This document shows, piece by piece, positions 31,452-39,564 of a stretch of 42,822 nucleotides of DNA. This stretch comes from Caldifarciminota bacterium. GTDB lineage: Bacteria > Hydrothermota > Hydrothermia > LBFQ01. The position numbers and the translations under genes were made by a program. Under the pieces are notes generated by a model. That model had not been told where the DNA came from. It saw only the letters and a list, made by a program, of their open reading frames with translations, and did no database searches. Positions within the stretch are counted from its first letter, which is position 1, and each line of letters starts with the position of its first letter. Location: the NCBI GenBank assembly GCA_015490465.1, contig WFXS01000031.1, forward strand, positions 1-42,822, in the 5' to 3' direction.

Positions 31452-33386
31452 CTACCCCCTGCCCTTCCTCCTTATCTCCTCCAACACCTCCGGATTAACG
31501 AGAGCCGAAGTGTCTCCGAGGTCTTCGCCGAGGTAGGCCGCCCTTATGAGCCTACGCATCACCTTGGCGTTCCTCGTCTTGGGTAGGCCGCTTACGAAGA
31601 CCACGTCCTTGGGGGCGAGGGCCTTACCCATCTTCCTTACGACGTTCTCCATTATCTGGCGCTTTATCTCCTCCGAAGGCTCGTACCCCTCCTTGAGTAC
31701 GACAAATAGGACGGCCACCTGGCCCTTCACCTCGTCCGGTACGCCGACGGCGGCACTCTCAACCACGGCCGGATGCTCATTCGCGAGGGCCTCAAGCTCG
31801 GAGGGGCCGACCCTCTTGCCGGCGATCTTCAGGGTGTCGTCCGCCCTGCCAAGGATGTACCAGAAGTCGTCCTCATCTATATAAACGAGGTCCCCGTGGT
31901 ACCAGAGACCCTCCCAGCGGCTCCAGTAGGTCCGGATGTACCTCTCGTCGTCTTTCCAGAAGGACCGGGTCATTCCGGGGTTGACGTTGGCGATGGCCAG
32001 ATAGCCTATCTCCCCTTTAACCGGCTTCCCCTCCTCGTTTACGGCCAGAGCCTCCACGCCGGGTACGGGGGTGTTGAAGGAGGTCGGTTTTATAGGCCTT
32101 ACGACCACGCATCCGAGGATTCCGCCGGAGATCTCCGTCCCTCCGGAGTAGTTTATTATGGGTTTCTTGCCCTTCAGGACATTAGTGTAGGTCCAGTACC
32201 ACGACTTCGGGTCCCACGGCTCACCCGTTGATCCCACCATACGCAGATGCTCCATCGCGTACTTCTTGACCCACTCGTCCCCTTCCTTCATGAGCGCCCT
32301 TATGAGGGTGGGGGTTATGCCGAGGATGGTAATGCCGTGCCTCTCAACCATCTCCCAGAGGCGGTCGGGCCTGGGATAGGAGGGGAGACCCTCGTACATG
32401 AAGACGGTGGCGCCGCTCACCAGTCCGCCCCCTATCAGCCACGGCCCCATCATCCAGCCTATGTCCGTCACCCACGTTATGACATCATTGGGCTTTATGT
32501 CAAAGAGGTGATACATGTCCTGGGCGCCCTTTATCATGAAACCGCCGTGGACGTGCCTGGCCCCCTTGGGTTTCCCGGTCGTTCCGGAGGTGTATATGAC
32601 CATAAAGAGGTGATCGGGGTCGTAGGCCTTCACCTCAAGGTCGCTGGACTCACACCTGACGAACTCCTCGTAGTCCAGCTCGTTGCACATCAGGGAGGTG
32701 TTTTTGTCCCGGCGTACGACTATTACCCTGTCAAGGGAGGGGATGTCCTTGTAGGTCTGGCGGAGGGTGTTGAGCATGGGGATGCGGTTGCCCTTGCGCC
32801 AGGCGTAATCCGTCGTTATAACGACTTTGGCGTTGGCGTCCGAGAGCCTAACCCTTATAGGCTCCGGACCGAAACCGGAGAAGAGGGGTACCACCACCGC
32901 CCCGATACGGGATATGGCCAGGAGGGATATGGCGGTCTCCGGTACGAAGGGCAGGTATATGCCGACGGCGTCCCCCTCCTTTACGCCGAGTTGCTTGAGG
33001 GCATTAGCGAGGCGGTTCACCTCCGCCTTCAGCTGGCCGTAGGTGTAGGTACGCACCTCTCCGTTCTCCCCCTCCCATATCAGGGCGCGCTTACTCTGGG
33101 GGTGGCGGTCAAGGGCGTTGTAGGTCCAGTTGAGTTTGCCCCCCACCCACCACTTCGCCCAGGGCTTGCCGCGGGAGAGGTCTACGGTCTGATTGTAAGG
33201 CTCGTGCCAGTAGAAGCCGGTGTCCTCAAAGTAGGCCCGCCAGAACCAATCGTAGTCGCTGAAGGAGCGTTTCAGGAACTCCTCGTAGGAGTCTATGCCG
33301 TACTTCTTCATCTGGTGGTAGATGTTGGAGTTCTCAATCCACTCGTTTGTGGGCTTCCATTCAACGGGGAAACTCAGCACCTTCAT
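31452..33386 (-). CDS. AMP-forming acyl-CoA synthetase (acetyl/acetoacetyl-CoA synthetase-like)
   Basis: 644 aa. The ANL superfamily P-loop YTSGTTGKPKG is near residue 270, then WVTDIGWMMGPW, GSTGEPWDPKSW, YSGGTEISGG, and the A8 hinge region GRADDTLKIAGKRVGPSELE. The catalytic lysine of KTRNAKVMRR is near the C-terminus. The N-terminal segment W-W-VGGKLNWTYNALDRH is characteristic of ACS/acetoacetyl-CoA ligase relatives. It activates a carboxylate to acyl-AMP and then the CoA thioester. ATG 33386 is chosen on the TAAAAT box 7 nt upstream; a 51-residue longer frame is not supported. The exact acyl group (acetate, propionate or acetoacetate) is undecided. Confidence 0.88.
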   Translation of the reverse strand: MKVLSFPVEWKPTNEWIENSNIYHQMKKYGIDSYEEFLKRSFSDYDWFWRAYFEDTGFYWHEPYNQTVDLSRGKPWAKWWVGGKLNWTYNALDRHPQSKRALIWEGENGEVRTYTYGQLKAEVNRLANALKQLGVKEGDAVGIYLPFVPETAISLLAISRIGAVVVPLFSGFGPEPIRVRLSDANAKVVITTDYAWRKGNRIPMLNTLRQTYKDIPSLDRVIVVRRDKNTSLMCNELDYEEFVRCESSDLEVKAYDPDHLFMVIYTSGTTGKPKGARHVHGGFMIKGAQDMYHLFDIKPNDVITWVTDIGWMMGPWLIGGGLVSGATVFMYEGLPSYPRPDRLWEMVERHGITILGITPTLIRALMKEGDEWVKKYAMEHLRMVGSTGEPWDPKSWYWTYTNVLKGKKPIINYSGGTEISGGILGCVVVRPIKPTSFNTPVPGVEALAVNEEGKPVKGEIGYLAIANVNPGMTRSFWKDDERYIRTYWSRWEGLWYHGDLVYIDEDDFWYILGRADDTLKIAGKRVGPSELEALANEHPAVVESAAVGVPDEVKGQVAVLFVVLKEGYEPSEEIKRQIMENVVRKMGKALAPKDVVFVSGLPKTRNAKVMRRLIRAAYLGEDLGDTSALVNPEVLEEIRRKGRG

Positions 33387-33393
33387 AGGGGAT

Positions 33394-33399
33394 ATTTTA
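33394..33399 (-). promoter_or_regulatory. -10 box of the acyl-CoA synthetase gene
   Basis: TAAAAT on the minus strand, 7 nt before ATG 33386. Confidence 0.6.
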
Positions 33400-33501
33400 A
33401 GCCGGGAGCGGCCGTGTTTAGGAACGGCTCTTGAGGATATGGCCAGAGATTTATCTGAAGTCGTACCGGTACAGGTGTTGTACCCCTTCAGGTCGGGATA
33501 T

Positions 33502-33535
33502 TTACACTTATGCGAAATTTGACCACATAGTGTAA
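33502..33535 (+). promoter_or_regulatory. Inverted repeat upstream of the zinc-ribbon gene (candidate operator)
   Basis: TTACACT (33502-33508) and AGTGTAA (33529-33535) are perfect complements; with one bulge the match extends to TTACACTTATG/CATAGTGTAA. It ends 14 bp before the TAAAAT box, where an activator or repressor would bind. Confidence 0.5.
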
Positions 33536-33549
33536 GCATATGAACGGTG

Positions 33550-33555
33550 TAAAAT
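33550..33555 (+). promoter_or_regulatory. -10 box of the zinc-ribbon/HTH gene
   Basis: TAAAAT, 8 nt before ATG 33564. It supports this start over ATG 33540. Confidence 0.55.
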
Positions 33556-33563
33556 TTCAGGTT

Positions 33564-34439
33564 ATGTATAGCATTAGGACGATCTTAAGGTGCAAAGTGT
33601 GCGGTAGCTACGACATCATCAAGCACGCTGGCATACCCCTGCGCTTCAAGTGCAGGACCTGTGGTAACACCTTCTCCTTCAACGTCCAGCACCCACTCTA
33701 CAAGAAGCACGGGAAGAGGTTGAGCGACAGGGAGAAGGCCAGCATAGCGGCCGACTACAGGGTAGGTATACCCGTTTCCCATATCATGAAGGATCACTCC
33801 GTCTCCTACGGGACCGTGATGAGGGCGGTAAGGTACTTTGAGAGGGGGAGAAGGATCTACCTGTGGAATATCATGTACATGCCCCGGACGAGACCCAGAG
33901 ATTGGGAAGTGGTTGACATGGACATTATATTGCCGGAGATTGAGGCGGGTAGGTTGAGACAGGGGTGGGGAATAGAAGATCTGCGCGAGGGACCGGATGC
34001 GTTCTACAGGGCGGTGGCGCGGATGTATCCGGAGGAGATAGATCCAGAATATCCCCGTCAACGAAGCAGTATAATTAAGAGCAGATACGATGCCTTAAAA
34101 CTTATGCTCCTTATGAAGCCGGGGGATTATGTAATAGTGCCGAGGTTAGGTAGGTGGAGGGAGAGATTTCTCGTTATAGCCGAGGTATCGGGAGGATACG
34201 AGTTTGACGGCCCGTACTTCTTTGGCCATCACGTCAGGATAGGTCGCACGAAGGTATTCGCTCTGGAGAGTCGGACAAATGACCCCGAGGAGATAGCCGA
34301 AGGCTACGACCACGACTTCCAGGTTCTCTGGCATTTCCTCAGATCGTGGAGGCTCTACAGACCGTTAGAGAGAGGGGCTTCGGTCGTGGACAGGCGAAAC
34401 CGGGAGTTGTACAGGGTGGTCAACCGGATAATGGGGTAG
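33564..34439 (+). CDS. Zinc-ribbon, HTH and PUA/EVE-like domain protein
   Basis: 291 aa. Residues 8-36: a zinc ribbon with C10-x2-C13 and C30-x2-C33 (RCKVCGSYD...FKCRTCGNTF). Residues about 53-90: a helix-turn-helix (LSDREKASIAADYRVGIPVS, SYGTVMRAVRYFERG). This resembles the N-terminal module of some transposases but no catalytic domain follows. Residues 125-235: LRQGWGIEDLREGP, then MKPGDYVIVPRLGRWRER and VIAEVSGGYEFDGPYFFGHH resemble the PUA/EVE-like readers seen in modification-dependent restriction and related proteins. So it may bind DNA, possibly modified. The function is not known. Start as argued for the promoter. Confidence 0.7.
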   Translation: MYSIRTILRCKVCGSYDIIKHAGIPLRFKCRTCGNTFSFNVQHPLYKKHGKRLSDREKASIAADYRVGIPVSHIMKDHSVSYGTVMRAVRYFERGRRIYLWNIMYMPRTRPRDWEVVDMDIILPEIEAGRLRQGWGIEDLREGPDAFYRAVARMYPEEIDPEYPRQRSSIIKSRYDALKLMLLMKPGDYVIVPRLGRWRERFLVIAEVSGGYEFDGPYFFGHHVRIGRTKVFALESRTNDPEEIAEGYDHDFQVLWHFLRSWRLYRPLERGASVVDRRNRELYRVVNRIMG

Positions 34440-34448
34440 TTTCGTCCT

Positions 34449-34454
34449 TAAAAT
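34449..34454 (+). promoter_or_regulatory. -10 box of the HTH/repeat protein gene
   Basis: TAAAAT, 6 nt before GTG 34461. It starts 10 nt after the previous stop, so the gene may also be transcribed from the upstream unit. Confidence 0.5.
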
Positions 34455-34460
34455 GGGCAA

Positions 34461-35852
34461 GTGGATATTCGCAGGAGGGTTATAGATCGCTTTCGGGTAA
34501 TCGTCCTGCACCATAAAGGGCTTGACGTAAAGGAAATTTCGGAGAGAACGGGAATACATCCGAGAACGGTCAGGAGGATCCTCGACACCGGAAAGGTGTT
34601 CCCGGCGGCGTACGAGAAGGTAATACGGGATATTGAAAAGTTCCCCTTTGCGAGCGTGGAGGAGAGGGCCTCAAGGTTAGGGATAAGTAAAGGGTACGTA
34701 TCGCGGATGTACGGCCTCGTGTTCTTTTCGGACAGATCGGAAGGGGAAGAGTGGATGGCCGAATACCTCGTAAGGGTCGGGTTGTACGATCTATCAGCCG
34801 GACTCCTGAGGATCCTCCCGTTTTCGTACAGAACCTACAGCCTCATAAGTTCGCTCCCGGAGGAGTACCTGACGCCCCACCTCAGGATCCTCAAACTCTA
34901 CGGGGACGTAAGGTTCAATCCGTCGGGATACGGGCGGGACTACTACGATAGAGCCTTCAGAAGCCTCATGGAAAGGCTGAGAAGGGACGGATATCACCTG
35001 TCGTATTACCACGCCCTCTACACGTACATGAACGTCCTCATGCTCCAGAGTCGCTGGAGAGATGCCTACGACCTCGCCTTAAGCGTTGAGAGGGATCCCA
35101 TCCTCCTGCCTCCCCCCCTTTCCCTGAACCTCTACGCCCTGATAGGCAAACTGGCCATCACTCTGGGTTATTCAGAGAAATTCAGGGAGCTACTCTCCAG
35201 GCTCAGGCACAAATTGAGGAAGAAGAAGACCTTCGTTCACCTCAGAAAGAAGGTCACCCTTGACCTCATCATAGCGGACGGTAAGTACTCCCAGGCAGCG
35301 CGGTATTCGTTAAGGGACGTTCACGAACCTGATGCCACACTTTTCCGGTGTATATTGCTCTTACAGACGGGGAGATTCAGGGAGGTTATACGGGAGGACG
35401 TTTCCCACGTTGAAGTTCCACTGTACCGTTTTTACACGTCCGTGTTGAAAGGGTACGCCCGGCTGGTCCTCGGATACGTTTCAAACGCCCTTAACGACGT
35501 GGGAAAGTCCTACAGGAAGGTTGAGGGTTTCGGGGCGGCTGAGAGTCTTTACTGCCAGTTCATGGCTTTCTACGAGGCCAGAACGGACAGGTACGAGAGA
35601 TCCGAAGGGTACCTGCGGAGGATAGTTGAGATAAGCGGCGGGTACGGTGTCATGGGCAGGGTATCCAGAGCGCTCATAAACCGTAATACGTCTTTCCTGT
35701 CGGATTTCAGCAGGGAGAACCTCTTGAGGCTCGTGATGGACGGCCGGACGGAAAACGCCCTTGACATGGCGAGGAGGTACGGGATGCTCTTTGACCTGAT
35801 CTATCTCTCAACCCTTGCGGGAAAGCCTTTACGGGTAAACTTCGCCCGCTAA
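34461..35852 (+). CDS. Two-HTH protein with C-terminal helical repeats (regulator-like)
   Basis: 463 aa. Two DNA-binding helix-turn-helix segments: GLDVKEISERTGIHPRTVRR (about 20-39) and SVEERASRLGISKGYVSRMY (about 66-85). The rest (about 95-460) is all-helical, about ten TPR/SEL-like helix pairs (for example YHALYTYMNVLMLQSRWRDA, ARLVLGYVSNALNDVGKSYR), as in RRNPP- or MalT-type regulators where the repeats bind peptides or ligands. No signal peptide, membrane segment or enzyme motif is seen. GTG start by promoter spacing. It sits directly after the zinc-ribbon gene, which suggests a shared system. Confidence 0.65.
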   Translation: MDIRRRVIDRFRVIVLHHKGLDVKEISERTGIHPRTVRRILDTGKVFPAAYEKVIRDIEKFPFASVEERASRLGISKGYVSRMYGLVFFSDRSEGEEWMAEYLVRVGLYDLSAGLLRILPFSYRTYSLISSLPEEYLTPHLRILKLYGDVRFNPSGYGRDYYDRAFRSLMERLRRDGYHLSYYHALYTYMNVLMLQSRWRDAYDLALSVERDPILLPPPLSLNLYALIGKLAITLGYSEKFRELLSRLRHKLRKKKTFVHLRKKVTLDLIIADGKYSQAARYSLRDVHEPDATLFRCILLLQTGRFREVIREDVSHVEVPLYRFYTSVLKGYARLVLGYVSNALNDVGKSYRKVEGFGAAESLYCQFMAFYEARTDRYERSEGYLRRIVEISGGYGVMGRVSRALINRNTSFLSDFSRENLLRLVMDGRTENALDMARRYGMLFDLIYLSTLAGKPLRVNFAR

Positions 35853-35937
35853 ATCTGAACTTCACGCGCTCCGGACGAGTGAAAAAGGGATTATTTTCCC
35901 ACTTTCAGGCGAATAGATTCCGCGTCCATCCGGGTGA

Positions 35938-35957
35938 TAAAATCCGGTCGCAGGAGG
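35938..35957 (+). promoter_or_regulatory. Promoter and Shine-Dalgarno site of the 35964 gene
   Basis: TAAAAT at 35938-35943, then AGGAGG at 35952-35957, 6 nt before ATG 35964. A short-leader, SD-led gene, unlike most lead genes here. Confidence 0.55.
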
Positions 35958-35963
35958 TAAAGT

Positions 35964-37433
35964 ATGATAGTGCTTCTAACCGCAACAGCAACCAGCCCTG
36001 TGGTAGGTGCAATCGCCCCCGACGAAAAGGGGGTGAGGGTAGTACTACCCGGCTCAACCGATGAGGAGTACCTGAGGGACATCGTCCGCGCAAGAGGAGG
36101 CGAAAGGGACCGGGCCCCCTTTACACCCCTATGGGGAACGGACGTCCTCGTGAGCGATGAGACTCAGGGGTACCCCATAGCCCTCGCCATGGACGTGGCG
36201 GACGACGGAGACATATTCGTGGCCATCGTACGTGAGGTCAGCGGGGCCGAGGACGTAATTCAAATAATGCGTTCAAGCGACGGCCACACCTGGTCCCAGT
36301 GGAGGAGGTTTGAGACGAGGGAGGTCGGAACGAGGGGCGTGGACATAGCCGTGGGACCTGGGGCAGATCCGTGGGTCTATCTCCTCGTAGACGTTCAGGG
36401 GTCGTCGGGTGAGGATCTCTCCCTCTTCCGGGTAAGGGCGAGCGGATCGTCCCCCTCGTGGATACCCGTGGTCTCAGGTTCAACGGATACGGTCCTTCTC
36501 CCTTCAATCTCCGTCAACAACGACGGCGTTCTTGCTCTGTCCTACGTGAGTACCAGCGGGGAGGTGTACAGAGGTCTATCCACAGACGAAGGCTCAACGT
36601 GGGACGTCCTCGCCGCCAACTCGGGTGTTTCGTACGCGAGCATATTCATGTCAGAGAACGGTAGGGGGTACCACGCCTACGTTCAGAACGATACGCTGAT
36701 ATGGATCGTAACGTTTGATTCTCCAGACCTCTTCGCGACCTACGTCAGAAGCATCAGGATCGGCGGGGATACGGCTTACAGTGTAAGCGTGACGGCCTCG
36801 GACGGGACCCCCTCGGCCCAGAAGGTGGTCGTCGTTTACAGTAACAGGCATAGCAGCGGAAACTACACGGATGTACACTGGACCTACTCAACGGACGGAG
36901 GAGAGAACTTCCAGCCCGACGATGTATTTCCACCCGATTTTGGGCCCTCTTATCCCTCCGGAAGTGAAGCCCTGTACCCCTACGTACACCGGGACAGGAA
37001 CGCCATATCTTTCCGTTTCGTATTCACGTACTACGACGGTGGGGCGTGGGACACGGTCTTTTACTCCTACTCGTCCAGCGGAACGTCGGGGTGGGGCAAC
37101 TACCTCCCCATTAACGAGTACAGGGGAACGGGTGCGTTCGGGCCCCGCGCGGATCAGTGCCAGCCCACCGGAGGAGGGTGCGTTGTGTACAGGGGATACG
37201 CTTCGGATAGCGTATGGTTTGACGGGTACACGTTTACGGCGGTAGAGGAGACCTACAACGGCAACCTTCCCTTGATCAGCGTGGTAAACGGAGGGATAAA
37301 GACCACGGGTAAGGTCCTCGTGTACTCCACAGACGGCAGGCTAATCGCATCCGGAAGCGGGTACATAGAGTTGAGATCGGGCCTGTACTTCGTGAGATCC
37401 GGTAAAACGACCCTGAAGGTGATCGTCCGCTGA
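35964..37433 (+). CDS. Secreted BNR/sialidase-like repeat protein with Por-type tail
   Basis: 489 aa. A short hydrophobic N-terminus (MIVLLTATATSPVVGA), then beta-propeller-type repeats: three Asp-box-like blocks S-x-D-G-x-T-W: SSDGHTWSQW near residue 109, STDEGSTWDVL near 206 and STDGGENFQPD near 308. Such BNR repeats occur in sialidases and other surface proteins; catalytic arginines of GH33 sialidases are not evident. The C-terminal segment (KVLVYSTDGRLIASGSGYIE then LRSGLYFVRSGKTTLKVIVR) is a Por-type sorting domain. Probably surface-bound. A strong terminator follows. Confidence 0.75.
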   Translation: MIVLLTATATSPVVGAIAPDEKGVRVVLPGSTDEEYLRDIVRARGGERDRAPFTPLWGTDVLVSDETQGYPIALAMDVADDGDIFVAIVREVSGAEDVIQIMRSSDGHTWSQWRRFETREVGTRGVDIAVGPGADPWVYLLVDVQGSSGEDLSLFRVRASGSSPSWIPVVSGSTDTVLLPSISVNNDGVLALSYVSTSGEVYRGLSTDEGSTWDVLAANSGVSYASIFMSENGRGYHAYVQNDTLIWIVTFDSPDLFATYVRSIRIGGDTAYSVSVTASDGTPSAQKVVVVYSNRHSSGNYTDVHWTYSTDGGENFQPDDVFPPDFGPSYPSGSEALYPYVHRDRNAISFRFVFTYYDGGAWDTVFYSYSSSGTSGWGNYLPINEYRGTGAFGPRADQCQPTGGGCVVYRGYASDSVWFDGYTFTAVEETYNGNLPLISVVNGGIKTTGKVLVYSTDGRLIASGSGYIELRSGLYFVRSGKTTLKVIVR

Positions 37434-37453
37434 GGGGTTTACACTCGCGCTTC

Positions 37454-37478
37454 AGGGGGGCGAAGCCCCCCTTCTTTG
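37454..37478 (+). terminator. Rho-independent terminator of the BNR-type gene
   Basis: AGGGGGGC-GAA-GCCCCCCT, an 8-bp stem at 37454-37472, followed by a T-rich tail, 20 nt after the stop codon. Confidence 0.7.
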
Positions 37479-37500
37479 ATACGACGGGCCATTTCAACCT

Positions 37501-37506
37501 TAAAAT
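37501..37506 (+). promoter_or_regulatory. -10 box of the BFN-xer unit
   Basis: TAAAAT, 5 nt before ATG 37512. Confidence 0.55.
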
Positions 37507-37511
37507 ACGGA

Positions 37512-37964
37512 ATGTTGTTCCTTTTCGGTGCGCTCGTGGAGGTGTCCGGTGTGAGGGTTTTCGGGAACCTCCTCGTACTGGAGGGCTCCCCGGGGAAAGG
37601 CCTGGTGGTCATGGAGATAGGGACGAGCGAGGCCCTCTCAATAAACCTCGCCCTCAGGGGTGAGAGGTTCTGGAGACCCCTGAGCCACGACCTCATGTTC
37701 CACATCGTACGGGTGGCGAACCTGAAGCCTATAAAGGTGGAGATCTACGACCTTCGGGACGGAGCCTACCTGGCCCGTATATACCTTGAGAAACCCGCTT
37801 TCCTGTGGTTCAAACAGAGGGTAGTCCTTGACAGTCGCCCTTCGGACGCCGTAGCCTTCGCCCTGCGTGCCGGGATACCCATATACGTCTCGGATCACCT
37901 TTTCAAGACACCGGAAGAGATGATAGATCCCCCCGAGGTTCCCTCCGGAGGTATAGAGGGATGA
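37512..37964 (+). CDS. Bifunctional nuclease domain protein (DUF151/BFN)
   Basis: A 150-aa BFN-fold protein: VVMEIGTSEALSINLALRG near the start, then the signature VLDSRPSDAVAFALRAGIPI then YVSDHLF. Plant and bacterial BFN-type proteins show DNase/RNase activity in vitro; biological targets are not known. ATG 37512 is 5 nt after the TAAAAT box; a frame from 37476 would start upstream of the promoter. It is coupled to the recombinase by ATGA. Confidence 0.88.
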   Translation: MLFLFGALVEVSGVRVFGNLLVLEGSPGKGLVVMEIGTSEALSINLALRGERFWRPLSHDLMFHIVRVANLKPIKVEIYDLRDGAYLARIYLEKPAFLWFKQRVVLDSRPSDAVAFALRAGIPIYVSDHLFKTPEEMIDPPEVPSGGIEG

Positions 37965-38803
37965 GCCTTCCCTATCTGGAGGAGTTCCTTACCCACCTGA
38001 GGGTACGGGGACGGTCGGAGAATACGATAAACTCTTACAGGCGGGACCTGGCTCAGTTCGCCGACTTCTGTGAAACCCTGAAGGTTGACCCCCTCACCGT
38101 CTCCCGCGACGTTATGCGGCGTTTTCCCCTCTACCTGAAGGATTCGGGCCTGGCCCCCTCCTCCATAGCCCGGAAGATAACGGCCGTAAGGGCGTTTTAC
38201 CGCTTCCTGTTGCAGCGTGGATACATCAAAAAGGATCCGTCGGTTATACTGACGTCCCCGAAGCTCCCGAAGAGGCTCCCCAGACCCGTTAACCTATCCG
38301 CCATAATGAAGATGGTCAGGGAGTGGGAACCCGAAAACGAGCAGGAGCAACTGGCTAAGGATATGGTACTCGTCCTGTACGGTACGGGCCTCCGTATAAG
38401 CGAACTCCTGTCTCTCACCCCGGCGGACATAGACCTGAACTCCGGTATCCTGAGAGTAAAGGGAAAGGGGGGGAAGTACAGGGCGGTTCCCGTACATCCA
38501 AAGCTCTATCCCGTATTTGAGAGGAGAATGGGAGGGGAGAGGCTGTTCCCTATAGACCGCTTTAAGGCTTACCGGTTGATACGCAGGGCTTTTGAGAAGG
38601 TCGCCGGGGTGTACGGCGTCCATCCCCACGTTCTAAGGCACACCTTTGCAACCCACCTCCTTGAGGGGGGTGCGGATCTGAAAACGGTTCAGGAGATCCT
38701 CGGCCACGCCTCCATAGGCACGACCCAGATATACACGAAGGTGTCCCTCAGGAGGATGAGGGAGATGTACAACCGGGTATGGGGTGACGAAGAGGAGGGT
38801 TAA
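37961..38803 (+). CDS. xerD: Tyrosine recombinase XerC/XerD
   Basis: A 280-aa integrase-fold recombinase that resolves chromosome dimers. A core-binding domain (residues 1-90) precedes the catalytic domain with Arg145 (GTGLRISELL), the beta-hairpin lysine in KGKGGKYR near 169, His223/Arg226 (HPHVLRH), His249 (LGHAS) and the nucleophile Tyr258 (TQIYTKV), all present. With only one such gene visible, whether it acts as a homodimer or with a second Xer is unknown. No dif site was identified. The last 4 bp overlap the convergent cdsA stop. Confidence 0.92.
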   Translation: MSLPYLEEFLTHLRVRGRSENTINSYRRDLAQFADFCETLKVDPLTVSRDVMRRFPLYLKDSGLAPSSIARKITAVRAFYRFLLQRGYIKKDPSVILTSPKLPKRLPRPVNLSAIMKMVREWEPENEQEQLAKDMVLVLYGTGLRISELLSLTPADIDLNSGILRVKGKGGKYRAVPVHPKLYPVFERRMGGERLFPIDRFKAYRLIRRAFEKVAGVYGVHPHVLRHTFATHLLEGGADLKTVQEILGHASIGTTQIYTKVSLRRMREMYNRVWGDEEEG

Positions 38804-39564
38804 AAGAAGAGGTCCTTCACCACCCAGAAGGCCGGTAGCGAGAGGAGGAGGCTGTCCACCCGATCCAGAAGGCCCCCGTGTCCCGGAAGGAGCTTACCCG
38901 AATCCTTTACCCCCTTCTCCCTCTTCAGGGCGGATTCCACGAGGTCCCCTATCTGGGCAAAGAGGCCTATGTACGCCCCCACGAGGGTGGAAATTAAAAC
39001 GTTGTATCCGAGGAGGTAGCCAACGATCCCGCCCACGAGGGCGCTCCCAAGGATCGCCCCGACGTACCCTTCAAGGGTCTTACCCCGGCTGATCTGGGGA
39101 AATATACGGTGCCTCCCGAACAGTTTGCCGGAGAAGTAGGCGAAGGTGTCGGAGGACCAGTTACACGTCATAACGTAAATGAGGAGCCAGACGGATTCGT
39201 CCCGGAGCTTCACGGCGACGTAGGCCGGTATGAGAATGAACACGGCTACGGATATGAGCATAAAGGCTTCCTTAACCGAGAAGCCCATGAGGTAGTTGGC
39301 GAGGCCAAAGACGGCGAGGAGGAGGACGGTAAGGGCGAAGTTCTCCGTCCAGAAGGCCACCGTTATGGCGACGGCGCCGGCAAGGAAACTGACCACACTG
39401 AACTTAAAGGCGACGAGGCGGTAAAGTTCGTAGTATACTATGAGGACGGCAGCGTAGGCCACCAGACGGAAGGCGAACCCACCGAGGTAGAGACCTACCC
39501 CCAGGATGGCGATCAGTACGACCGCCACGACCACCCTGGGAAGCAGATCAGAGAACTTTCCCAA
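38800..39564 (-). CDS. cdsA: Phosphatidate cytidylyltransferase
   Basis: About 254 aa, with roughly eight hydrophobic segments and the CDP-diglyceride synthetase signature near the C-terminus: SSDTFAYFSGKLFGRHRIFP then QISRGKTLEGYVGAILGSAL, and LPGHGGLLDRVDSLLLSLPA. It makes CDP-diacylglycerol (or CDP-archaeol in archaea) from phosphatidate and CTP. The likely start is TTG 39564 (AGGAAGT just upstream), inside the end of uppS; an ATG at 39594 gives 10 more residues. It belongs to the frr-uppS-cdsA block. Confidence 0.9.
   Translation of the reverse strand: MGKFSDLLPRVVVAVVLIAILGVGLYLGGFAFRLVAYAAVLIVYYELYRLVAFKFSVVSFLAGAVAITVAFWTENFALTVLLLAVFGLANYLMGFSVKEAFMLISVAVFILIPAYVAVKLRDESVWLLIYVMTCNWSSDTFAYFSGKLFGRHRIFPQISRGKTLEGYVGAILGSALVGGIVGYLLGYNVLISTLVGAYIGLFAQIGDLVESALKREKGVKDSGKLLPGHGGLLDRVDSLLLSLPAFWVVKDLFF

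Noticed and set aside
32247-33434. A 395-codon open frame on the plus strand opposite the acyl-CoA synthetase
   Set aside because: It mirrors a clear, motif-rich gene; its sequence has no recognisable domain and no promoter spacing, and long antisense frames are expected at this GC content.
33564-34439. Transposase
   Set aside because: The zinc ribbon and HTH resemble transposase N-termini, but no DDE or HUH catalytic domain, terminal repeats or target duplication are seen.
37961-38803. Integrase of a mobile element
   Set aside because: Length, catalytic residues and lack of phage or transposon genes, attachment repeats or a tRNA target fit a housekeeping Xer recombinase.
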